The notes below the pieces were generated by a model that did not search any database, was not told the origin of the DNA, and worked only from the letters and a program-made list of their open reading frames with translations. Shown piece after piece: positions 1-7,100 of a DNA stretch of 12,015 nt. The translations under genes and the position numbers were made by a program. Position 1 is the first letter of the stretch, and each line of letters starts with the position of its first letter. The DNA is from an uncultured Lachnospiraceae bacterium (lineage in GTDB: Bacteria > Bacillota_A > Clostridia > Lachnospirales > Lachnospiraceae), in contig CADCIU010000063.1 in the NCBI GenBank assembly GCA_902801585.1, positions 1 to 12,015 of the forward strand, written 5' to 3'.

Positions 1-738
1 CGAGATGTTGAGGTGCATGCCGCTGCCGGGCTTGTCGGAAAGCGGCTTCGGCGAGAAATCGGCGGCGTAGCCGTCCGCCGCGCAGATGCTGCGCACTGCC
101 CACTTGAACGTGGACGTGTTGTCGGCCGCTGTCAGCGGATCCCCGTAGCGGAAATCAATTTCCATCTGGCCGGGGCCCTGCTCATGGTGGGAGGACTCCG
201 GCGTGATCCCCATCTCCACCAGCGCGTAGCAGATATCCCTGCGCAGGTTCTCGCCCGCGTCCAGGGGATCCACGTCCATATAGCCGGCCCGGTCGATGGG
301 CTCGTCTGTCCTGCGCCCCCGCTCATCCTGCCGGAATACATAGAACTCCACCTCCGGGCCAAATTTCACTTCGACGCCTCTGGAACGGGCTTCCTGCATC
401 GCTTTTTTCAGCATAAAGCGCGTATCCCGCTCAAAGAGCGTCCCGTCCGGGTATACGATGTCGCAGAACATGCGGCAGACTCTTCCGTCCGCGGGCCTCC
501 AGGGGACGATCGAGATGGTGGAAGGGTCAGGGCGAAGGAACAGGTCGCTGCGGATCTCCGCGTCGAATCCCGCGATGGCCGCCCCGTCGATGGAGATCCC
601 GTATTTCATGGCTCTCTCCAGCTCACCGGACATGATCGCGATATTCTTCTGTGTTCCGAACACGTCAAAATATGCCAGTCTTATGAACTCGACATCGTTC
701 TCTTCTATAAAACCCCGTATTTCACTGAAATTTTGCAT
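1..738 (-). CDS. glnA: Type I glutamine synthetase, N-terminal part (truncated by window edge)
   Basis: Predicted to make glutamine from glutamate, ammonium and ATP in the cytoplasm. The 246 visible residues cover the N-terminal beta-grasp domain (about 1-100, with FIRLAYFDVFGTQKN at 18-32) and the first part of the catalytic domain. Seen there are GPEVEF (127-132, metal-binding Glu129/Glu131), SHHEQGPGQMEIDF (183-196, Glu186/Glu193) and GSGMH (238-242). The frame is open through base 1, so roughly the C-terminal 200 residues lie outside. The ATG at 736..738 has an AAGAGGT ribosome binding site (748..754) 9 nt upstream. It follows pyrG by 66 bp on the same strand, with no terminator seen between them. 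Oddity: the family loop DGSSIxGF reads DGAAIAGF (51-58). The overall pattern is GSI, but a GS-like ligase for another amine cannot be excluded from half a protein. Confidence 0.85.
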   Translation of the reverse strand, partial: MQNFSEIRGFIEENDVEFIRLAYFDVFGTQKNIAIMSGELERAMKYGISIDGAAIAGFDAEIRSDLFLRPDPSTISIVPWRPADGRVCRMFCDIVYPDGTLFERDTRFMLKKAMQEARSRGVEVKFGPEVEFYVFRQDERGRRTDEPIDRAGYMDVDPLDAGENLRRDICYALVEMGITPESSHHEQGPGQMEIDFRYGDPLTAADNTSTFKWAVRSICAADGYAADFSPKPLSDKPGSGMHLNIS

Positions 739-804
739 GATTGTTTTACCTCTTTTCTGGATCCGCCGCGCATGCGGTTTCTTCCGAGCCTGCCAAAGGC
801 TGCA

Positions 805-2454
805 TCACTTAGCGGAACTCTGCTCCTTCCTGCTCACAGCAGCTCTCACAAGGCCGGCAAAGAGCGGATGCGCGCGGTTCGGTCTCGACTTAAACTCGGG
901 ATGTCCCTGTGTTCCAATATAATATGGATGCGCGCTCCATTCAATCATTTCTACGATCCTGCCGTCCGGTGAAATGCCGGAGAATGTAAGTCCCGCTGCG
1001 GCAAGTTCCTCGCGCATCTCGTTATTGACCTCATAGCGGTGGCGGTGTCTCTCCGCGATCTCTTCTGTGCCATACATTTTATGGGCAAGGGATCCCTTTA
1101 TAAGTACGCAGGGATATGCGCCAAGACGCATCGTTCCGCCCAGCTGTGTGACACCGGCCTGTTCCGGCATAAGGTCGATGACCGGATGCGCTGTATCAGG
1201 ACTCAGCTCCGAACTGTTCGCATCCTTCCATCCGACGACGTTTCTGGCAAATTCAACCAGAGCCATCTGCATTCCAAGACATATTCCGAGGAAAGGTATG
1301 CCGTTATTTCTCGCAAACTCTGCAGCCAGTATCATGCCTTCCGTGCCGCGGTTTCCAAAGCCGCCGGGGATGATCATGCCGTCGATTCCGCCAAGAATCT
1401 CACTGATCCTTTCGGGCTTCTCCTCAAGCTTTTCCGAATCCACCCATCTGATCTCTACTTGGGCATCATTGGCAAATCCGCCGTGGTGGAGCGCCTCCAC
1501 CACACTGAGGTATGAATCGTGCAGCTGTGTATATTTTCCGACCAGTGCGATCGTCGTCTTGACTTTGGGGTTCTGCATCGCGTGCACGATCCGCTTCCAG
1601 TCATTAAGATCCGGTTCCGGGCAGGGAATCCTCAGACAATTGCAGACTGCTTCTGCCAAATGCTCCTCCTCCATCATGAGCGGTACCTCGTAAATCGACG
1701 ATGCATTGAGATTCTGCAGGACATGGGTGACGGGCACGTTGCAGAACAGAGCGATCTTGTCCCGCATCGCCTGCGGGATCTCATACTCTGACCTGCACAC
1801 AATGATATCCGCGCGGATGCCCATTCTCTGCAGTTCCCGGACGCTGGCCTGAGTCGGCTTTGTCTTGAGTTCCTCCGATCCGTGCAGATAGGGCATGAGC
1901 GTCACGTGGATCATGCAGCAGGTGCCCTGGGGCTTTTCCTGCATGAACTGGCGGATCGCCTCGTAGATGGGCTGGGATTCGATATCGCCCACAGTACCTC
2001 CCACTTCGATGATCGCAATGGAAGTCCGCTCAGGATGAACGACCTCTGGGGTAGTTTGCACCTGAGGCTCCACATAGAAGCGGCTCTTAATCTCATTGGT
2101 CACATGGGGAATGACCTGCACCGTCCCGCCGCCGTAATCTCCCCGGCGCTCTTTGTTAAGTACGGACCAGTATATTTTGCCCGATGTCACATTACTGTTG
2201 TGATCCAGGCTCTCGTCGATGAACCGCTCGTAGTGGCCCAGGTCCAGATCCGTCTCCGTCCCGTCGTCAGTCACGAAAACTTCGCCGTGCTGGATTGGGT
2301 TCATCGTGCCGGGGTCCATATTCAGGTAAGGATCAAATTTCTGCATGGTCACTTTATATCCGCGTGCCTTGAGGAGCCTGCCCAGAGACGCCGCCGTGAT
2401 CCCTTTGCCGAGCCCTGAGACAACACCTCCTGTCACAAATACATATTTCGTCAT
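805..2454 (-). CDS. pyrG: CTP synthase (glutamine-hydrolysing)
   Basis: Converts UTP to CTP using ATP and glutamine, in cytoplasmic pyrimidine synthesis. The 549-residue protein has the amidoligase domain first ([12 protein letters not shown] at 8-19, [20 protein letters not shown] at 41-60, [11 protein letters not shown] near 150). A class I glutamine amidotransferase domain follows, with GGFGNRG (about 363-369), the nucleophile Cys in FLGICLGMQ (about 391) and the HPEF dyad (about 517-520). The start at 2452..2454 is chosen because [10 protein letters not shown] is the family N-terminus and AAGGAGGT lies 4 nt upstream; a GTG 27 nt further out has no such support. Oddity: between IKSRF (122-126) and IAIIEVGG there are about 19 residues, against about 8 in E. 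coli PyrG. This apparent insertion contains VQTTPEVV (132-139), encoded by a 21-bp repeat also found in gltB. A large palindrome lies directly upstream. The gene's presence here fits its use of glutamine nitrogen. Confidence 0.96.
   Translation of the reverse strand: MTKYVFVTGGVVSGLGKGITAASLGRLLKARGYKVTMQKFDPYLNMDPGTMNPIQHGEVFVTDDGTETDLDLGHYERFIDESLDHNSNVTSGKIYWSVLNKERRGDYGGGTVQVIPHVTNEIKSRFYVEPQVQTTPEVVHPERTSIAIIEVGGTVGDIESQPIYEAIRQFMQEKPQGTCCMIHVTLMPYLHGSEELKTKPTQASVRELQRMGIRADIIVCRSEYEIPQAMRDKIALFCNVPVTHVLQNLNASSIYEVPLMMEEEHLAEAVCNCLRIPCPEPDLNDWKRIVHAMQNPKVKTTIALVGKYTQLHDSYLSVVEALHHGGFANDAQVEIRWVDSEKLEEKPERISEILGGIDGMIIPGGFGNRGTEGMILAAEFARNNGIPFLGICLGMQMALVEFARNVVGWKDANSSELSPDTAHPVIDLMPEQAGVTQLGGTMRLGAYPCVLIKGSLAHKMYGTEEIAERHRHRYEVNNEMREELAAAGLTFSGISPDGRIVEMIEWSAHPYYIGTQGHPEFKSRPNRAHPLFAGLVRAAVSRKEQSSAK
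2040..2060 (-). repeat. 21-bp dispersed repeat, copy in pyrG
   Basis: An exact 21-bp match to the two copies in gltB at 4900..4920 and 4948..4968. Relative to the coding strand it is inverted: on the plus strand this copy reads CTCTGGGGTAGT in its core, while the gltB copies show that core on the minus strand. Identity with the 4948..4968 copy extends one base further (to 2061). In pyrG it encodes QTTPEV within a segment that is about 11 residues longer than in E. coli PyrG. Confidence 0.8.
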
Positions 2455-2458
2455 CTTT

Positions 2459-2466
2459 ACCTCCTT
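2459..2466 (-). promoter_or_regulatory. pyrG ribosome binding site
   Basis: AAGGAGGT on the minus strand, 4 nt before the ATG at 2454. It decides the start in favour of MTKYVF rather than the upstream in-frame GTG at 2481. Confidence 0.85.
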
Positions 2467-2485
2467 GTCATGGGCGGTCACGCGC

Positions 2486-2580
2486 AGGTGTCACAGGGAC
2501 GGTTCTACTGACAACTTTTTCCAAGGTGCCGCAGGGACACCTTGGAAAAAGTTGTCAGTAGAACCGTCCCCTTGACACCT
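2486..2580. repeat. 95-bp near-perfect palindrome (REP/RAYT-like or MITE-like element)
   Basis: Arms 2486..2528 and 2538..2580 pair at 41 of 43 positions. The only mismatches are 2494/2572 and 2495/2571, and the loop is 9 nt (2529..2537). The arm reads AGGTGTCA, then a GGGGACGGTTCT block, CTGACAAC and a run of T before CCAAGGTG. Palindromes with a GGGACGGTTCT core recur in Clostridia, often near REP-associated tyrosine transposases; I state this from memory. No transposase is in the window. It fills most of the gltD-pyrG gap. Its terminal base at 2580 is the third base of the gltD TGA. Transcribed, it would form a very strong hairpin, but no T-run follows the outer stem, so it is not a standard terminator. 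Confidence 0.85.
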
Positions 2581-4097
2581 CACTGCTCCCGCAGCGATGT
2601 ATATCCCATCAGAAATTCATCTACTTCTCTCGCACAGCCCCTGCCTTCCACGATGTTCCAGACTACCAGAGACTGCCCTCTATGCATATCGCCTGCTGTG
2701 AAGACCTTATTCACATTCGTTCTGTAATGGTCGGGGCCTTCTTTGGTCTCCACATTACCTCGTGCCGTCAGGTTTACTCCGAACGCTTCTGCCGTATACG
2801 GCTCGCACCCGAGAAATCCGGCAGCAATGAGAAGTAATCCGCATGGGATGATCTTTTCTGTTCCCTCTGTCTCGACCAGCCGGCCGTTCTCAAAGTGGAC
2901 TTCCACCGTTTTGATCTTCCAGAGTTTACCCTTGCGGAGAATCAGCTCTTTGACGGTCGTCCTGAATACGCGCGGATCATGACCGAATTTCGCGATCGCC
3001 TCCTCATGTCCGTAATCGGTCCTTAGAACTTTGGGCCATTCCGGCCAGGGATTGGCCGCTGTTCTGGTCACCGGCGGCGCCGGCATCATCTCCAGCGCTG
3101 TCACGCCGGTGCACCCCTGTCGAAGGACCGTCCCAATGCAGTCGTTTCCGGTGTCTCCGCCGCCGACGATCACGACGTGTTTTCTGTAAGCATCACCGCG
3201 CCGGTTTCCCGCTCCACTAAGGAGCTGTCGGGTACTCTGAGTCAGGAAGTCCACGGCAAATCGAACGCCCGAAACCTGCTCTGCCCTCTCAGGGATTTTT
3301 TCTTCATACTCCGCACCGGCTGTCTCTGTGATCTTAACTGAGAGGGATCTCGCTCTTTTGGCACCGCATGCCAGTACCACAGCGTCATAGTCTCTGAGGA
3401 TTTCCTCAGCGACCGCTCCCTGCACGTTGACGCCGGTCCGGAAAATCACGCCTTCCTCTTCCATGAGTTTCCGCCGCCGCTCTATCACGGTTTTGTCCAG
3501 CTTCATGTTGGGGATCCCGTACATGAGAAGGCCGCCGATCCGGTCCTCCCTCTCAAAGACCGTCACCTGATGCCCTCTGTGCCCCAGCTGGTCCGCGACC
3601 GCAAGCCCGGAAGGGCCGCTGCCGATGACCGCCACTTTTCTTCCGCTTCTGTGCAGCGGGACTCTCGGCTTCATCCATCCGTTGTGAAAGGCTGTCTCAA
3701 TGATATAGAGTTCATTGTCGTGGATCGTGACCGGCTCGCCGTTCATCCCGCAAATACAGGCTTTCTCGCAGAGTGCCGGGCACACCCGTCCGGTGAACTC
3801 CGGGAAATTGCTGGTCTTTAGAAGCCTCGACAGCGCATGCCTTGGGTGATCCAGATACACTTGATCATTCCACTCAGGGATCATGTTATGAAGGGGACAT
3901 CCCGTGACCATGCCCGAGAGCTTCATCGCACTCTGGCACATGGGGACGCCGCAGTTCATGCAGCGTGCCCCCTGCTCCTTTCGCTCCTGCTCGCAGAGCG
4001 GCAGATGAAACTCCTGATAGTCCGACAGTCTCTCCAGAGGCTGTCTTTCAATGTTGTCCTGTCTTAGATACTCCAGAAATCCGGTTGCTTTTCCCAT
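2580..4097 (-). CDS. gltD: Glutamate synthase (NADPH) small subunit
   Basis: The beta subunit of glutamate synthase. It takes electrons from NADPH through FAD and passes them via [4Fe-4S] clusters to the large subunit for reductive glutamate formation. The 505 residues show N-terminal cluster cysteines (C46-x2-C49-x4-C54, then C67; second group C106, C110, C114). They also show the FAD site VAVIGSGPSGLA (155-166), the NAD(P)H site VVIVGGGDTGND (308-319) and the C-terminal FAD-contacting VFTAGDMHRGQSLVVW. The start is set at MGKATGFLEY because this is how the family begins. An ATG six bases upstream (4101..4103) forms TGATG with the gltB stop and is a real alternative giving two more residues (MI). 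Either way gltD starts on the heels of gltB, which implies translational coupling and fixed subunit ratios. The stop TGA shares its last base with the end of the downstream palindrome. Confidence 0.95.
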   Translation of the reverse strand: MGKATGFLEYLRQDNIERQPLERLSDYQEFHLPLCEQERKEQGARCMNCGVPMCQSAMKLSGMVTGCPLHNMIPEWNDQVYLDHPRHALSRLLKTSNFPEFTGRVCPALCEKACICGMNGEPVTIHDNELYIIETAFHNGWMKPRVPLHRSGRKVAVIGSGPSGLAVADQLGHRGHQVTVFEREDRIGGLLMYGIPNMKLDKTVIERRRKLMEEEGVIFRTGVNVQGAVAEEILRDYDAVVLACGAKRARSLSVKITETAGAEYEEKIPERAEQVSGVRFAVDFLTQSTRQLLSGAGNRRGDAYRKHVVIVGGGDTGNDCIGTVLRQGCTGVTALEMMPAPPVTRTAANPWPEWPKVLRTDYGHEEAIAKFGHDPRVFRTTVKELILRKGKLWKIKTVEVHFENGRLVETEGTEKIIPCGLLLIAAGFLGCEPYTAEAFGVNLTARGNVETKEGPDHYRTNVNKVFTAGDMHRGQSLVVWNIVEGRGCAREVDEFLMGYTSLREQ

Positions 4098-4102
4098 AAT
4101 CA

Positions 4103-7100
4103 TCACCCGTTGGTCACTTCCCGGAATGCCTCCAGTACCGCTTTGTCGTGGGGGATTCCCTGTTCTTCGTACTTACCGATCGCCGTGAGCATTCTCTGAT
4201 AATCGAGCGGCACGACCTTCTTAAAATAAGGAATATACGACTCAAAGTCCTCCAGGATCTTCCGCCCGAGCTTCGATCCTGTTTCTGCGGCATATTCTGT
4301 CAAAATATCGCCCAGTTCCGCGATGTCATATTTCTCCGTCAGCTCCTGCAGAACCACCATGTCCTTGTTGATCCTTCTGTACAGGCTGTGGTCCCGGTCC
4401 AGCACATAGGCGATCCCGCCGCTCATACCTGCCGCGAAGTTCTTTCCTGTTCTTCCCAGGATCACGGCACGGCCTCCTGTCATATACTCGAGCCCATGGT
4501 CACCGCACCCTTCCGCAACTGCCACTGCGCCGGAATTGCGGACACAGAACCGCTCTCCCGCTATGCCGTTTATAAACGCTTTGCCTCCTGTCGCGCCGTA
4601 CAGAGCGACATTGCCGACGATGATATTTTGACTGGCATCAAATCTGCTCTTCGGATCCGGTACTAACACCAGTTTTCCTCCCGAAAGCCCCTTTCCGAAC
4701 CCGTCGTTGGCATCGCCCGTCAGCCGGATCGTGACACCCTTGGGCACAAATGCGCCAAAAGACTGCCCGCCGCCGCCTTCTGCGCGAACGACAAATGTAT
4801 CTTCCGCGAGGCTGTTCCCGAAACGCTTTGTGATCTCCGAACCCAGGATCGTCCCGAAGGCTCTGTCCGTAGACGACACCTTCAGAGAAGTCTCATAACT
4901 GCAAACTACCCCAGAGGTCGCTTTTGCTGTTTCAGACCCGGGCTCAGTGCAAACTACCCCAGAGGTCGGTTTGCCCGTCAGCCCTTCTTTAAAGGCCGGC
5001 AGCAGCACTGCCATATCCGGTGTCTTCTCCAGCCCGAAATCATAGAGATTCTTAGGCGCATAGAGCCCGTAATTCCCGCTCTCTCTGTCAGCCTGCGAGA
5101 GGACCGGCATGGGACGATCTCCCAGGATCTGCCGCATATCTACCTTAAAGGCCCTGTCTGTGATCAGCTCTTTTCTCACCCGCAGGCAGTCCGATCTCCC
5201 CGTCATCTCCGCCATGCTGCGGAACCCGAGCTGCGCCATGATCTCCCGGACCTGCTCCGCGATAAAGAACATAAAGCGGCTCACATACTCCGGTTTTCCC
5301 TTGAAGCAGCTCCGCAGCTTTTTGTTCTGGGTCGCGATCCCTACAGGACATGTATCTTTGGAACAGACGCGCATCATCATGCATCCCAGACAGACCAGCG
5401 GCGCCGTGGCAAAGCCGAACTCCTCCGCGCCGAGCAGGGATGCGATGGCCACATCTCTGCCGCTCATGAGCTTGCCGTCCGTCTCCAGGACGACTCTGTC
5501 GCGAAGTCCGTTTTCTGTCAGGCATCTGTGCGCCTCTGTGAGTCCAAGTTCCCATGGAAGGCCTGCGTTGTGAATGGAGCTTCCGGGCGCCGCGCCGGTC
5601 CCTCCGTCATAACCCGAGATCAGGATCACCTGTGCGCCCGCCTTTGCGACGCCGGATGCGATGGTGCCTACCCCTGCCTCGGAGACCAGTTTGACGTTGA
5701 TCCTGGCATCTCTGTTGGCGTTCTTGAGGTCATAGATGAGCTGCGCCAGGTCTTCGATTGAATATATATCGTGATGGGGCGGCGGCGAGATCAGCGCCAC
5801 GCCCGGTGTGGAGAATCTTGTCTCAGCTACCCAGGGATACACTTTTTTGCCCGGCAGGTGTCCGCCTTCACCGGGCTTTGCGCCTTGAGCCATCTTGATC
5901 TGGATTTCCTCCGCGCTGCACAGATACTCGCTGGTGACGCCGAACCTTCCCGAAGCCACCTGCTTGATCTTGCTGTTCTTCTGTGTTCCGAAGCGCTCCC
6001 TCAGTTCTCCGCCTTCTCCGGTGTTGGAGCGGGCACCGATGGAATTCATAGCGATCGCCAGTGTCTCGTGCGCCTCAGCGGAAAGCGATCCGTAGCTCAT
6101 GGCACCGGTCTTGAAGCGCCTCACGATCTCCTCAGCGGACTCCACTTCCTCAAGAGGTACTGCGCTGCCTGCCGGTACGAATTCCAGAAGTCCGCGCAGC
6201 GTGTGCGGCCTTCCCGCGTCATCCACCAGGTCTGTGTATTCCCTGAATCGATCGTAGGAATCCTCCCGCACCGCTCTCTGCAGCGTAATGATCGTTTCCG
6301 GGCTGTACATATGGTCTTCTTTGTCCCTGCCGCTTCGGAGGTAGTGGAAGCCGACCGAATCCAGTGTCTCGTCCACGCCCAGTCCCAGCGGGTCAAAAGC
6401 ATGATCATGCCTGAAAGCCACGCCCTCCTCGATCTCTTTGATGCCGATGCCGCCTACCCGGCTCACTGTTCCGGCAAAATATCGATCGATCACATCCTTT
6501 CCCAGCCCGATCGCTTCGAAAATGCGGGCGGACTGGTAGGACTGCAGGGTCGAAATGCCCATCTTGGCCGCTATTTTGACAACGCCGTATAAAAGTGCCT
6601 TGTTGTAATCCTCCACGGCTGTGTGATAGTCCTTGTCAAGAATGCCCAGCTCGATCAATTCGCCGATGCACTCGTGCGCAAGATAGGGGTTGACCGCCCG
6701 CGCGCCGAAACCAAGCAGCGTCGCGGTCTGATGCACATCCCTGGGCTCTCCGCTCTCCAGGATCAGGGATACGGCTGTGCGCTTCTTGGTCTGCACCAGG
6801 TGCTGCTCGACGCTTGAGACAGCCAGCAGCGAGGGGATGGGCACATGGTTTTCGTCCACACCTCTGTCGGAGAGGATCAGAATGTTGCATCCATTCGCCG
6901 CGGCGCGGTCCACAGCGATGTTGAGCTGATCCAGCGCTCTCTCCAGTGACGTGTTCTTGTAAAAGAGCAGCGAGATGGTTTGCGCCTTAAATCCCGGCCG
7001 GTTGAGATTGCGGATCTTCAGAAGATCCACGCCGGTCAGAATGGGATTGTCAACTTCAAGTACTGTGCAGTTGCCGCTCTTTTCTTTTAACAGATCGCCG

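Noticed and set aside
13..972. Long open frame on the plus strand over glnA and the pyrG end
   Set aside because: It is antisense to two genes with clear family motifs, shows no recognisable domain, and crosses a gene boundary. Similar plus-strand frames at 5771..6592, 7991..8977 and 9679..10452 were rejected for the same reasons.
2455..2481. pyrG start at the upstream GTG (nine extra residues)
   Set aside because: The ribosome binding site lies within this segment, directly before the ATG at 2454, and the family begins at MTKYVF.
2486..2580. Intrinsic terminator for gltD
   Set aside because: The stem is far too long and no T-run follows the outer stem; a repeat element explains it better.
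4900..4968. CRISPR-like repeat-spacer-repeat
   Set aside because: Only two repeats, inside a conserved reading frame with a third copy in another gene; no array and no cas genes.
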